Shown here in pieces: positions 19,740 through 28,527 of a stretch of 37,485 nucleotides of DNA. The position numbers and the translations under genes were made by a program. A model generated the notes under the pieces. That model saw only the letters and a program-made list of their open reading frames with translations. It had not been told where the DNA came from and did not search any database. The first letter of the stretch is position 1. The number at the start of each line of letters is the position of its first letter. Source of the DNA: Arthrobacter sp. APC 3897 (GTDB taxonomy: Bacteria; Actinomycetota; Actinomycetes; Actinomycetales; Micrococcaceae); assembly GCF_030407495.1 (NCBI RefSeq), contig NZ_JASDDG010000036.1, forward strand, positions 1 through 37,485, given 5' to 3'.

Positions 19740-20552
19740 ATGCCAGAGAGGTACTTCCGGGTTCAGGTTCCCGCCGCTGCACAAGTCCTGTCGATCCTGA
19801 GGTATCTGGGAACGCAGGCCGGCCCCGTCAGCGCCACCGCCGTCTCCCGGGACCTCTCGCTGCCGCGGTCCACCACCTATCACCTGCTGGCGGCCCTGGT
19901 CGCCGACGGGTTTGCCGTTCATTTGCCGGAGGAGCGCAAATACGCCCTCGGCGCGACGGCACATGAGCTCGGCACCGGCTACGCCCGGCAGGCACCGCTG
20001 CAGCGGCTGGGCCGGTTTCCGCTGCGAAAGCTGGTAACCCGGGCCTGCCTGACCGCGCACCTGGCCGTGCTGCAGGGCACCGATGTCATTTATGTGATCG
20101 AAGAGCGGGCACCGAAACAGCTGCCCCTGGTGACCGACGCCGGCATCAGGCTTCCGGCCCACCGCACCGCCAGCGGGCGCGCAATGCTGGCCCAAATGAC
20201 GGACGCGCAGCTGCGGGCGCTCTACCCGGATTCAGAGACGCTGCGCTCCGGCCGCACCGGCGCTGCCGCCCTGACCGGACTCCTGGCACGGGTGCGTGAA
20301 TGCGGTTATGCCTGGGAGGAAAACGAAGTGACTGACGGGTTCTCTTCCATCGCGGTGCCCGTCCTGGACCGCTCCGGCCGGGCGGTTGCCAGCGTTACGC
20401 TCACAGCAGCAAACCGATTGTCAGCGGGTTCAACGGGTCCCGCCGCACTGCGGGGGATTCCAGCCTTCGCTGCCGACCAGCTGGCCGGAGTTTCCCGGTG
20501 CGCTGCCGAAATCTCGCGCAGGCTTGGTGCCCAGACGCCGCAGCACGCCTGA
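19740..20552 (+). CDS. IclR-family transcriptional regulator of histidine utilisation
   Basis: 270 residues. The N-terminal winged helix ([13 protein letters not shown]...[31 protein letters not shown]) is followed by the IclR effector domain ([57 protein letters not shown]). It sits between hutH and hutU, with identical palindromes upstream of both divergent units. It is therefore very likely the local repressor or activator of the hut genes; the inducer (urocanate or histidine) is not deducible. Confidence 0.9.
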   Translation: MPERYFRVQVPAAAQVLSILRYLGTQAGPVSATAVSRDLSLPRSTTYHLLAALVADGFAVHLPEERKYALGATAHELGTGYARQAPLQRLGRFPLRKLVTRACLTAHLAVLQGTDVIYVIEERAPKQLPLVTDAGIRLPAHRTASGRAMLAQMTDAQLRALYPDSETLRSGRTGAAALTGLLARVRECGYAWEENEVTDGFSSIAVPVLDRSGRAVASVTLTAANRLSAGSTGPAALRGIPAFAADQLAGVSRCAAEISRRLGAQTPQHA

Positions 20553-20560
20553 TCACCTGT

Positions 20561-20578
20561 TGTCTGGAATCCCAGACG
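20561..20578. promoter_or_regulatory. hut operator 2 before hutU
   Basis: GTCTGG-AATC-CCAGAC at 20562-20577 is the exact reverse complement of the core of operator 1. It starts 9 nt after the regulator stop codon and lies about 52-67 nt upstream of the hutU start. Confidence 0.75.
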
Positions 20579-20616
20579 GCCCGGTTTTCCCCTCCAGAGG
20601 GACCGGAGGTCTCGGT

Positions 20617-20628
20617 TACCGTCTGGTC
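20617..20628 (+). promoter_or_regulatory. -10-like box directly before hutU
   Basis: TACCGT (20617-20622), then 6 nt, then ATG. The only Shine-Dalgarno-like sequence (GGAGGT, 20605-20610) is 18 nt from the start, too far to serve, so a leaderless hutU mRNA is plausible. Confidence 0.4.
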
Positions 20629-22314
20629 ATGGCTACCAACTCCGATCCGTCCCGCAGCATCCGGTCTCCGCGAGGAACGTCCCTGACAGCTAAGAGCTGG
20701 CAGACGGAAGCACCCCTTCGGATGCTCATGAACAACCTGGACCCCGAAGTTGCCGAGCGGCCGCAGGACCTGGTCGTCTACGGCGGGACCGGCCGCGCCG
20801 CACGCAGCTGGGAGGCGTACGATGCGATCGTCCGCACCCTGTCCACCCTGGCCGACGACGAGACTCTGCTGGTCCAGTCCGGCAAGCCCGTGGGGGTGTT
20901 CCGGACCAACGAGTGGGCACCGCGGGTGCTGCTGGCCAACTCCAATCTGGTGGGTGACTGGGCCACCTGGCCCGAGTTCCGCCGGCTGGAGGCCGAGGGC
21001 CTGATGATGTACGGCCAGATGACGGCCGGGTCCTGGATCTACATCGGCACGCAGGGCATCCTGCAGGGCACGTATGAGACCTTCGGCGCCGTTGCCCGGA
21101 AGCTCTTCAACGATGAAAACGCCACCCTCGCCGGCACTCTGACCCTCACCGGCGGCTGCGGCGGCATGGGCGGCGCGCAGCCGCTGGCGGTGACACTGAA
21201 CGGGGGAGCGGTGCTGGTTGTCGACGTGGATGAGGCACGCCTCCGCCGCCGCGAGGGCAAACGCTACCTGGACGAGGTGGCACCGGACCTGGACACCGCC
21301 GTCGCGCGGGTCATGGCTGCCAGGAACGAGAAGCAGGCACTGTCGGTGGGACTGGTGGGTAATGCCGCCGAGGTGTTCGAGGAACTGCTCCGCCGCCAGC
21401 TCGCCGGGGAGATCAGCGTTGACATTGTCACGGACCAGACCTCCGCCCACGATCCGCTGAGCTACCTTCCGGCCGGAGTGCCCCTGGAGCACTGGACTGC
21501 CGAAGCCGAGGCCGATCCCGAGGGATTTACGAAGAAGGCCCGCGAATCCATGGCCCGCCAGGTCACCGCGATGGTGGGCTTCCGGGATGCCGGCGCCGAG
21601 GTGTTCGACTACGGCAACTCCATCCGTGACGAAGCCCGCCTGGGCGGCTGTGAGCGGGCGTTCGAATTCCCGGGGTTTGTTCCCGCCTACATCCGCCCGC
21701 TCTTCTGCGAAGGCATGGGCCCCTTCCGCTGGGTGGCGCTCTCCGGGGATCCGCAGGACATCGCGGTCACGGATGCGGCGATCAAGGATCTGTTTCCGGA
21801 AAACGCCCGGCTGCACCGCTGGCTGGACGCTGCCGCCGAGCACGTGGAATTTGAGGGGCTGCCGGCCCGGATCTGCTGGCTGGGCTACGGCGACCGGGCC
21901 AAAGCTGGTCTGCTGTTCAACCGGCTGGTGGCCGAGGGCAGGGTCAGCGCGCCCATCGTGATCGGCCGCGACCATCTGGACTCCGGCTCCGTGGCCTCGC
22001 CCTACCGCGAGACCGAAGCGATGGCCGACGGGTCCGACGCCGTTGCGGACTGGCCCCTGCTCAATGCCATGCTGAACACCGCCTCAGGCGCCACCTGGGT
22101 CTCCATCCACCACGGAGGCGGCGTGGGAATTGGCCGTTCGATCCACGCCGGCCAGGTGTCGGTCGCGGACGGCACCGAGCTGGCTGCACGCAAACTGGAG
22201 CGGCTCCTCACCAATGACCCGGGCACCGGCGTGATCCGCCACGCCGACGCCGGATATGAGCGCGCCTCCGATGTTGCCGCCGAGCGCGGCGTCCGTATCC
22301 CGATGGCAGAGTAG
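20629..22314 (+). CDS. hutU: Urocanate hydratase
   Basis: 561 residues. Second step of the pathway, urocanate to 4-imidazolone-5-propionate, using tightly bound NAD+. Highly conserved segments are readable: [48 protein letters not shown], the NAD-binding [13 protein letters not shown], and [15 protein letters not shown] near the C-terminus. Full length for the family. A longer open frame begins inside the regulator gene but is not family sequence; the ATG at 20629 gives the usual N-terminus. It starts a four-gene run ending at hutI. Confidence 0.96.
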   Translation: MATNSDPSRSIRSPRGTSLTAKSWQTEAPLRMLMNNLDPEVAERPQDLVVYGGTGRAARSWEAYDAIVRTLSTLADDETLLVQSGKPVGVFRTNEWAPRVLLANSNLVGDWATWPEFRRLEAEGLMMYGQMTAGSWIYIGTQGILQGTYETFGAVARKLFNDENATLAGTLTLTGGCGGMGGAQPLAVTLNGGAVLVVDVDEARLRRREGKRYLDEVAPDLDTAVARVMAARNEKQALSVGLVGNAAEVFEELLRRQLAGEISVDIVTDQTSAHDPLSYLPAGVPLEHWTAEAEADPEGFTKKARESMARQVTAMVGFRDAGAEVFDYGNSIRDEARLGGCERAFEFPGFVPAYIRPLFCEGMGPFRWVALSGDPQDIAVTDAAIKDLFPENARLHRWLDAAAEHVEFEGLPARICWLGYGDRAKAGLLFNRLVAEGRVSAPIVIGRDHLDSGSVASPYRETEAMADGSDAVADWPLLNAMLNTASGATWVSIHHGGGVGIGRSIHAGQVSVADGTELAARKLERLLTNDPGTGVIRHADAGYERASDVAAERGVRIPMAE

Positions 22315-22323
22315 GAACACACC

Positions 22324-23688
22324 ATGGATTTCACCACGGGCAGCCCCGGGTCTGATCACCACGACGCCCGTGGCGTTCCTGCTGGTGGGAGCATAGGGAC
22401 GGTGAACACAACAAACGTCAACACCCTGCTGAGATCCATCGAAAACACCGGCCGTGACAGGCGCCGCGGCGGCTACAGCCGTCCGGTGTACTCCGCTGCG
22501 GAACGGGACCTGCGCGAGTGGTTCACGGCCGAGGCCTCCCGCCGGGGGCTGCCCGTGGAGACGGACCGCAACGGCATCCTGTGGGCCTGGTGGGACCTGT
22601 CCGGCGGGACTGCGGAAACATCAGCAGAACCGGAGCGCCGCGGCGCACTGGTGACCGGATCCCATCTGGACTCCGTGCCCGGCGGGGGTGCATTCGACGG
22701 ACCGCTCGGTGTGGCCAGCGCCCTGGCGGCCGTGGATCTGCTGCAGGCCCGGGAAGCTGCAGGCAGCCTGGTCCGTAACCGGGCCCTCGCCGTCGCGGTG
22801 TTCCCGGAGGAGGAAGGCTCCCGCTTCGGGGTTGCCTGCCTCGGCTCCCGGCTGCTGTCCGGTGCCATCGAGCCGGCTAAAGCTCTGGCCCTGCGCGACG
22901 CCGACGGCAACAGGTTTGCCGACGTTGCCCGAGCCAACGGCCTGGACCCGGAGCTGATGGGACGTGACGATGCGGTGCTGGCCCGCATCGGAGACTTTGT
23001 GGAACTGCATGTGGAGCAGGGCAGGGGCCTGAACACTGAAGAGTTCACCGATGCCGCCGGACGCGGACCCGCCGTCGCGGTGGCAGGCTCCGTCCTGGGC
23101 CACGGCCGGTGGTGCTTCTCCATCACCGGCCAGGGCAACCATGCCGGCACCACGCTGATGGCGGACCGGTCTGATCCCATGGTTGCGGCAGGGCAGCTGA
23201 TCGTGGCCGTGCGCCAGACCGCCGCCGCCCAGGCCGATGCCCGCGCCACTGTTGGCCGGCTGGAACCTGTCCCGGGCGGAACCAACGTCATTGCCTCCCG
23301 GGTGGACCTGTGGCTGGACGTCCGCCACCCCGATGACGCCGTGACTGCCGCGCTGGTGGAAAAAATCCACGGCCGGGCCCAGCGGATTGCCGCGATGGAG
23401 GGCTGCACCGTCCGCCTGACCGAGGAATCCTACTCCGGTACCGTCCATTTCGATGCCGCTCTCCAGCGCTCCCTCGAACAATCAGTGGCCCGGACCGTCC
23501 CCGGTGCCCCGGTCCTGGCGACCGGCGCCGGGCACGATGCCGGAGTGCTGGCCGCGAGGGTCCCCGCGGGCATGCTGTTTGTCCGCAATCCCTCGGGAAT
23601 CAGCCACTCGCCGGAGGAATACGTGGAGGATGCCGATGCGGAGCTCGGTGTCACCGCGCTTGCCGACGCCCTGCAGGACCTGCTGTGA
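22324..23688 (+). CDS. M20-family amidohydrolase (allantoate amidohydrolase-like), putative last hut step
   Basis: 454 residues, zinc amidohydrolase of the AllC / N-carbamoyl-amino-acid hydrolase group. Metal ligands are visible in GSHLDSVPGGGAFDGPLGV, PEEEGSRFG, VELHVEQGRGL and the C-terminal GISHSPEEY; a dimerisation domain lies between (WCFSITGQGNHAGTT). The start ATG has AGGAA 6 nt upstream; a GTG at 22402 would give a shorter, also plausible protein. It is placed between hutU and hutF, and no classical HutG is present in the window. I infer it hydrolyses N-formylglutamate to glutamate and formate; substrate specificity is not shown by sequence. The next start overlaps its stop. Confidence 0.85.
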   Translation: MDFTTGSPGSDHHDARGVPAGGSIGTVNTTNVNTLLRSIENTGRDRRRGGYSRPVYSAAERDLREWFTAEASRRGLPVETDRNGILWAWWDLSGGTAETSAEPERRGALVTGSHLDSVPGGGAFDGPLGVASALAAVDLLQAREAAGSLVRNRALAVAVFPEEEGSRFGVACLGSRLLSGAIEPAKALALRDADGNRFADVARANGLDPELMGRDDAVLARIGDFVELHVEQGRGLNTEEFTDAAGRGPAVAVAGSVLGHGRWCFSITGQGNHAGTTLMADRSDPMVAAGQLIVAVRQTAAAQADARATVGRLEPVPGGTNVIASRVDLWLDVRHPDDAVTAALVEKIHGRAQRIAAMEGCTVRLTEESYSGTVHFDAALQRSLEQSVARTVPGAPVLATGAGHDAGVLAARVPAGMLFVRNPSGISHSPEEYVEDADAELGVTALADALQDLL

Positions 23689-25106
23689 GCACACCGGAAC
23701 GGCAGTCGTCTTTCTGGTGCGAGCAGGCCTGGGTGGACGGTGCCGTGGCCGCCGGTGTCCGGCTGGAAGTCGCTGCCTCCGGGACGGTGGCAGCGTCGGA
23801 AAGCGGAGTGCCGGCCCGGCTGGGCGACTGCCGGCTGCCCGGCGTGACCTTCCCGGCGGCGTCGAATGCCCACTCCCACGCCTTCCACCGGATCCTGCGC
23901 GGACGCACGCACGACGGCGGCACCGGCAGTTTCTGGACCTGGCGCGAGCAGATGTACGGCGCCGCCGCTGCGCTGACCCCGGAGCTGTATGAGCAGCTCG
24001 CCACGGCGGTGTTTGCGGAAATGGTTGTCACCGGCTGGACCTCGGTGGCCGAATTCCACTACGTCCACCACCGGCCGGACGGCAGCGCCTATCCGCAGGA
24101 ACACGCGATGGAACGGGCGCTGGCACGGGCCGCCGTCGCCGCCGGCATCCGTCTGACCCTCCTGGACACCTGCTACCTGGCGGGCGGTTTCGATGCGCCC
24201 CTGACCGCGGGGCAGCTGCGCTTCGGAGACCGCGGCGGCGCCGCCTGGCTGCAGCGCCTGGCCTCCCTGCGCGCTGCGTTTGCCCAGGAGTTCGATCCTG
24301 AGCAGGTGAGTGTGGGTGCTGCCCTGCATTCGGTGCGCGGGGTGCCGGAGGCTGACCTGGACCTGATCTCCCGGGAGCTCCCCGCAGACCTGCCGCTGCA
24401 CATCCACCTGTCCGAACAGCCCGCCGAAAATGAGGCATGCCTGGAAGCGACCGGACTCACGCCGGCCCTGCTGCTGGCCAAACACGGGCTGCTGACCCGG
24501 CGGCTCTCAGCGGTTCACGCCACCCACCTGAGCGGAGCAGACATCACCGCCCTCGGAGCTGCCGGGGCAACGGTGGTCATGTGCCCCACCACGGAGGCGG
24601 ATCTTGCCGACGGCATCGGCCCCGCGGAGGATTTGCGGGCGGCCGGCGCCCGGATAGCGCTGGGCACCGACCAGCACGCCGTCATCGATCCCTGGCTGGA
24701 GATGCGGGCGCTGGAACACGGCGAACGGCTCCGCTCCGGGGAACGCGGCCGGTTTGCCCCCGCGGACCTGCATGCGGCGGCATCGGCCGCCGGAACGGAC
24801 GCACAGGGGCGGCGGGCTCCCGGGCTCGCTCCGGGCAGCAGCTGCGATCTCATGTCAGTGGATCCCGGAACCCTCCGCACGGCGGGCTCGTTCCCCGGGC
24901 AGCTGGCACTTTCCGCCACGGCGTCGGATGTCCACACCGTCGTCGTCGGCGGCCGCATCCTGGCCCGCCGCGGCCGGCACGCCGTACTGGGCGACCCGGC
25001 TGCCCTGCTGTCCGCCGCCGCCGCTGCCATGGACGGGGAAGCGTCCCAGCCTGCCGCCGTCATGCCAGCCACCCCCTTTCCAGCCGCCGCAACGGAAGTC
25101 CCATGA
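23685..25106 (+). CDS. hutF: Formimidoylglutamate deiminase
   Basis: 473 residues, metal-dependent amidohydrolase that converts N-formimidoyl-L-glutamate to N-formyl-L-glutamate plus ammonia. Visible motifs: the HxH metal site in NAHSHAFHRILRG, LHIHLSEQPAENEAC (His and Glu of the active site), SAVHATHLS, and the Asp ligand in LGTDQHAVIDPWLEMRALEHGERL. Its GTG start overlaps the previous stop (GTGA) and its stop overlaps the hutI start (ATGA). The presence of HutF means this organism uses the five-step route through N-formylglutamate, which requires a deformylase. Confidence 0.93.
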   Translation: MSTPERQSSFWCEQAWVDGAVAAGVRLEVAASGTVAASESGVPARLGDCRLPGVTFPAASNAHSHAFHRILRGRTHDGGTGSFWTWREQMYGAAAALTPELYEQLATAVFAEMVVTGWTSVAEFHYVHHRPDGSAYPQEHAMERALARAAVAAGIRLTLLDTCYLAGGFDAPLTAGQLRFGDRGGAAWLQRLASLRAAFAQEFDPEQVSVGAALHSVRGVPEADLDLISRELPADLPLHIHLSEQPAENEACLEATGLTPALLLAKHGLLTRRLSAVHATHLSGADITALGAAGATVVMCPTTEADLADGIGPAEDLRAAGARIALGTDQHAVIDPWLEMRALEHGERLRSGERGRFAPADLHAAASAAGTDAQGRRAPGLAPGSSCDLMSVDPGTLRTAGSFPGQLALSATASDVHTVVVGGRILARRGRHAVLGDPAALLSAAAAAMDGEASQPAAVMPATPFPAAATEVP

Positions 25107-26368
25107 GCACATCCACCGCACGCAGTACCCCCGGATCCATACTGATCACCAACATCGGCGAGCTTTCCACCCAAGATGAAACCCGCGGCCGCACCGTGCT
25201 GCAGGATGCGGCTGTGGTCTTCGAGGGGGAGCGGATCAGCTGGATCGGTGCGGCTGCCGATGCGCCGCCCGCTGATGAGATGGTCGACGCCGGAGGACGG
25301 GCCGGTCTTCCGGGCTGGGTGGATTCGCATACGCACCTGGTCTTTGCCGGGGACCGAGGCGCGGAGTTCGAGGCCCGGATGGCGGGGGAGTCCTACGCCG
25401 CCGGCGGCATCGCCGTCACCACCGAAGCCACCCGGGCCGCCACGGATTACGATCTGACCCGGCTGCTGCTGGCCCGCGTCGCCGAGGCGGCGGCAGGCGG
25501 CACCACCTATCTGGAGACCAAAACCGGGTACGGGCTGAACGTGGAAGAAGAACGGCGGCATGCGCGCATTGCCTCCACGGTGGCGAACCAGGTGACGTAT
25601 CTGGGGGCGCATCTGGTTCCGGCCGGCGCCGATGCCGAGGACTACACGGACCTGGTCTGCACCGGGATGCTCGAAGCCGTGCTGCCGTATGTGCAGTGGG
25701 CCGACGTCTTCTGTGAGACGGGCGCCTTCACCGAGGACCAGTCGCGCCGGGTTCTGCAGGCCGGCCGCGATGCCGGCCTGGGGCTGCGGGTGCACGGCAA
25801 CCAGCTGGGCCACGGTGCCGGTGTGCGGCTCGCCGTTGAGTTCGGCGCCGCCAGCGTGGATCACGTCAACCACCTGACGGACGACGACGTTGCCGCCCTT
25901 GCCGGTACCTGGACGCAGTGGAACGATGCCGGCCCGGAATCCGACGGTACTCCCGGGACGGTGGCCACCTGCCTGCCTGCCTGCGATCTGTCCACCCGGG
26001 CACCGCTGGCTCCGGCCCGGAAACTGCTCGACGCCGGGGTACAGGTGGCGCTGGCCTCCAACTGCAATCCGGGCACCTCCTACACCAGCTCCATGAACTT
26101 CTGTGTGGCCACCGCCGTGCTGCAGATGGGCCTGACCGTTCAGGAGGCACTGCGGGCCGCAACCTTCGGCGGCGCGCTCGCCCTGCGCGTGCACACCGGC
26201 CAAGACCGGGACGGGCAGCGGGCGGTGGGCTCACTCGCCGTCGGGCACCGTGCCGACCTGCAGCTGCTCAACGCTCCCTCGGCGGCGCATCTGGCCTATC
26301 GGCCGGGGATGCCGCTCACGGGTGCCGTGTGGCGGGCCGGGCAACGGCTGGGGTTGCCGCCCCGATAG
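25103..26368 (+). CDS. hutI: Imidazolonepropionase
   Basis: 421 residues, amidohydrolase opening 4-imidazolone-5-propionate to N-formimidoyl-L-glutamate. The HxH metal motif is DSHTHLVFAGDRGAEF (H76, H78), followed by ETKTGYGLN, RVHGNQLGHGAG and VDHVNHL. At the position where family members have the metal-ligand Asp (consensus [ST]DxNPG) this protein reads ASNCNPGTSYTSSM, with Asn320 (codon AAC). There is also an extra segment before it (TWTQWNDAGPESDGTPG). The start was set at the ATG overlapping the hutF stop, not the much longer upstream frame. Last gene of the hut run. Confidence 0.93.
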   Translation: MSTSTARSTPGSILITNIGELSTQDETRGRTVLQDAAVVFEGERISWIGAAADAPPADEMVDAGGRAGLPGWVDSHTHLVFAGDRGAEFEARMAGESYAAGGIAVTTEATRAATDYDLTRLLLARVAEAAAGGTTYLETKTGYGLNVEEERRHARIASTVANQVTYLGAHLVPAGADAEDYTDLVCTGMLEAVLPYVQWADVFCETGAFTEDQSRRVLQAGRDAGLGLRVHGNQLGHGAGVRLAVEFGAASVDHVNHLTDDDVAALAGTWTQWNDAGPESDGTPGTVATCLPACDLSTRAPLAPARKLLDAGVQVALASNCNPGTSYTSSMNFCVATAVLQMGLTVQEALRAATFGGALALRVHTGQDRDGQRAVGSLAVGHRADLQLLNAPSAAHLAYRPGMPLTGAVWRAGQRLGLPPR

Positions 26369-26423
26369 CCGATCAGGGTCCGCAGGAGGTGTGGTCCCCG
26401 CTGCATCCTGCACAATGGGAAGC

Positions 26424-27212
26424 ATGCGTGCTGCCTACCCCTCTGTCCCCGCCGAGTCGCTGGACCCGCGGGCACGGAAGATGCTGGTCTTCGAGGTCCT
26501 GATTGTGCTGGGCCTGTCCCTGGGGCGCTCCGGCGTGTACGCCGTCGTCGAACTGTTGGAAAAGGCAGCCCAAGGGCCGCTGGCGGGGCAGACCACCACC
26601 CTGAACCCGGTCCTGGACGAGAACCCCTGGTTTGACCTCACCTATCAGCTGCTGGGCATCTTTTTCTCCCTGCTGCCCGTGGCGCTGGTCCTGTATCTGC
26701 TGACCGAACCGGGGAAATCGGCGTTCCGGCGGATCGGGTTCACCTTTGAAAAACCCCTGCGTGATTTCCTGCTGGGCGCCCTGCTGGCTGCGGTCATCTG
26801 CCTTGGAACCCTGGGCGTGTATGCCGGAGGCAGAGCGCTTGGCATCACCACCGCCCTTGTGCCCGCGGCGCTGGACACCTACTGGTGGACGCTGCCGGTG
26901 CTGATCCTTTCCGCGATGCGGCACGCGGTGCTCGAGGAAGTCATTGTGGTGGGCTACCTGTTCCTGCGGCTGCGGCAGCTGGGCTGGGGCACCCCGGCCA
27001 TCATTCTCACCAGCGCCCTGATCCGGGCCAGCTACCACCTGTACCAGGGGATCGGTCCGGGCATCGGAAACTTCCTGATGGGCCTGATCTTCGGCTACGT
27101 CTATGTCAGGACCCGGCGGGTCATGCCTTTGGTCATCGCCCACGCGCTGGTGGACATGATCGGGTTTGTAGGTTTTGCCCTGTTCGGTCCTGCGATCGGC
27201 ATCGGCAACTGA
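26424..27212 (+). CDS. CPBP-family intramembrane protease-like protein
   Basis: 262 residues with multiple hydrophobic segments (EVLIVLGLSLGRSGVYAVV, LLGIFFSLLPVALVLYLL, FLLGALLAAVICLGTLGVY and the core). CPBP core motifs are AVLEEVIVVGYLFLRLRQLGW (EE motif), SALIRASYHLYQG (FxxxH-like) and VIAHALVDMIG. The usual EExxxR arginine is Val here. Family members include type II CAAX proteases and immunity-type proteins; function here is unknown. CACAAT (26411-26416) lies 7 nt before the ATG, so it may be leaderless; an ATG at 26415 in the same frame is an alternative start. Confidence 0.85.
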   Translation: MRAAYPSVPAESLDPRARKMLVFEVLIVLGLSLGRSGVYAVVELLEKAAQGPLAGQTTTLNPVLDENPWFDLTYQLLGIFFSLLPVALVLYLLTEPGKSAFRRIGFTFEKPLRDFLLGALLAAVICLGTLGVYAGGRALGITTALVPAALDTYWWTLPVLILSAMRHAVLEEVIVVGYLFLRLRQLGWGTPAIILTSALIRASYHLYQGIGPGIGNFLMGLIFGYVYVRTRRVMPLVIAHALVDMIGFVGFALFGPAIGIGN

Positions 27213-27223
27213 CGGCAGCTCCT

Positions 27224-27247
27224 GACGGCAGCGACTGTCCTGCCGTC
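27224..27247. terminator. Hairpin between convergent genes
   Basis: GACGGCAG (27224-27231) pairs with CTGCCGTC (27240-27247) across an 8-nt loop, between the CPBP gene and the convergent tetR gene. There is no clear U-tract, so termination activity is uncertain. Confidence 0.45.
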
Positions 27248-27270
27248 TCTCGCGCTGCTGCTCCCGCAGC

Positions 27271-27996
27271 TCAGCCGTGCAGCTCAGACCCGCCGTCCAG
27301 CTCAGACCCGCCGTCCAGCTGCTCGGCAAGACCGGAGAGCAGGATGCTCAATCCCTGATCCAGTTCAGCTTCGGGGTTGTAGTCCGCAAGAATCGGGGCA
27401 ACGGCACGGAGCCGGGGAAATTCCTTCGGCGGCAGCCGGTACAGGCCAAGACGCAGAATAGCTTCCTCTTCTTCGGGATGGGCGATGAGCTCCTGCAGAT
27501 CGTTCAGGATGTGTCCGTAGAGGAACGAGTAAAAGGCGCGATGGATCTGCAGGGCATTCCTCGGGGAGAATCCGGCTGTTGCGAGGAGCGCGAGGATCTG
27601 TTCAAGCGGCCGCAGCGAGCCACGGGGCCGCAGGCCCAGGGGCGTGGACAGGGGCCTGGTGACCAGCAGCTGGACTGTGTTGGGGTGCCGCAGGGCAAGC
27701 ACCCGGACGTCCTGCGCGATGCGCCGCAGCTGAGCCTGCCAGTCCAACTCATCCGGACAAATCGTCAGTTCATTGAAGACCAGTTCTTCGATCCCGGCCA
27801 GCAGCGCTGCACGGTTCTCCGCGTAGCGGTAGAGACTCATTGGATCGCAGCGAAGCTCCTGCGCCAGCCGACGCATGCTCAGGGCTTCCAGCCCGTGGGT
27901 ATCCACCAGTTCAAGTGCCGTGCTCAGGACCAGTTCCCTGCTCAGCCGGGCCCTTCGTGAACCCTCAGGGGCTTGGGGTTCCGGCGTTTCGGCCAT
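27271..27996 (-). CDS. TetR-family transcriptional regulator
   Basis: About 241 residues. The N-terminal HTH is typical (LSRELVLSTALELVDTHGLEALSMRRLAQELRCDPMSLYRYAENRAALLAGIEELV), and the C-terminal ligand/dimer domain is of the TetR class (TetR_C). The ATG at 27996 (MAETPEPQ) is chosen; in-frame ATGs at 28017 and 28032 would extend it. The last residues are a duplicated LDGGSE unit. It is divergent from a small-gene operon, and two palindromes lie over the shared promoter region, so it probably represses both. Confidence 0.88.
   Translation of the reverse strand: MAETPEPQAPEGSRRARLSRELVLSTALELVDTHGLEALSMRRLAQELRCDPMSLYRYAENRAALLAGIEELVFNELTICPDELDWQAQLRRIAQDVRVLALRHPNTVQLLVTRPLSTPLGLRPRGSLRPLEQILALLATAGFSPRNALQIHRAFYSFLYGHILNDLQELIAHPEEEEAILRLGLYRLPPKEFPRLRAVAPILADYNPEAELDQGLSILLSGLAEQLDGGSELDGGSELHG
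27280..27315. repeat. Two tandem 18-bp units in the 3' end of tetR
   Basis: The 18-bp unit CAGCTCAGACCCGCCGTC occurs at 27280-27297 and 27298-27315, with a partial third copy. In frame it adds LDGGSE repeats to the C-terminus, so it is a likely replication-slippage site that varies length without frameshift. Confidence 0.75.
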
Positions 27997-28044
27997 GATG
28001 TGGTCCGTCCTGATCATCTTGAAGAGTGACATGCGGCAATTAAG

Positions 28045-28085
28045 TTGTCGGCGTGTAGGTATACACCTATAGTCTACAGCGTAGA
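28045..28085. promoter_or_regulatory. Divergent promoter with two overlapping palindromic operators
   Basis: Plus strand: TTGTCG (28045-28050), 17-nt spacer, TATAGT (28068-28073), a near-consensus sigma-A-type promoter. Minus strand: TTCTAC, 17 nt, TATACC overlaps it. Palindrome A, TAGGT-ATAC-ACCTA (28056-28069), fills the spacer; palindrome B, TCTAC-AGC-GTAGA (28073-28085), covers the plus-strand start point. These are the likely binding sites of the adjacent TetR protein. Confidence 0.65.
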
Positions 28086-28164
28086 ACAGTCAACATGGTT
28101 TCGGAGAGATCAAAGCTTGCATGGCCGAGAAGCGGCCACTACACCGATTGATCAGGAGAAACAC

Positions 28165-28527
28165 ATGACTGCCCAGACAGGCACAACCCAGACTGCCGCC
28201 ACCGGCGAGGCCCTTGAGGTAAACGAAGACCAGGTCCGGCAGTTCCTGGCTGAAGTGACCATACGAGACCTCGATGACAGTGAAGTCCTTCCTGTTGCCG
28301 ATCTGTACGGCATGTACATCATCTGGTGTGAACAAGCCGGGACCGATCCGCTGTCCGTCCAGATCTTCTCCCACGTGATCCGTGAGGAAGGGCTGGAATC
28401 CGGACTGCTGCGCAGTGAACACGTTCTCAAGGGCGTCATGGCCACAGGGACAATTCCCGTCCAGTACATTCTCGAGACCGATAAGCCTCTAGGCCCCAAC
28501 AGCGCACTGGGAAGTCTTCCTGCGTGA
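28165..28527 (+). CDS. Small protein with primase-C-terminal-like winged helix
   Basis: 120 residues of unknown function. After a flexible Thr/Ala N-terminus, the segment VLPVADLYGMYIIWCEQAGTDPLSVQIFSHVIREEGLESG resembles the winged-helix domain found at the C-terminus of phage/plasmid D5-type primase-helicases (LY-x2-Y-x2-WC...PLS-x3-F). Here it stands alone, with no helicase domain. The C-terminus is GVMATGTIPVQYILETDKPLGP. The start ATG has AGGAG upstream; a longer frame is ignored. The next gene overlaps its stop (GTGA). A DNA-binding role is inference. Confidence 0.75.
   Translation: MTAQTGTTQTAATGEALEVNEDQVRQFLAEVTIRDLDDSEVLPVADLYGMYIIWCEQAGTDPLSVQIFSHVIREEGLESGLLRSEHVLKGVMATGTIPVQYILETDKPLGPNSALGSLPA

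Noticed and set aside
20386-20628. Upstream extension of the hutU frame
   Set aside because: It lies inside the IclR gene and the operator; HutU homology begins after the ATG at 20629.
24437-25102. Long upstream extension of the hutI frame
   Set aside because: It is Arg/Gly/His-rich out-of-frame translation of hutF; the conserved HutI N-terminus starts at 25103, where ATGA overlaps the hutF stop.
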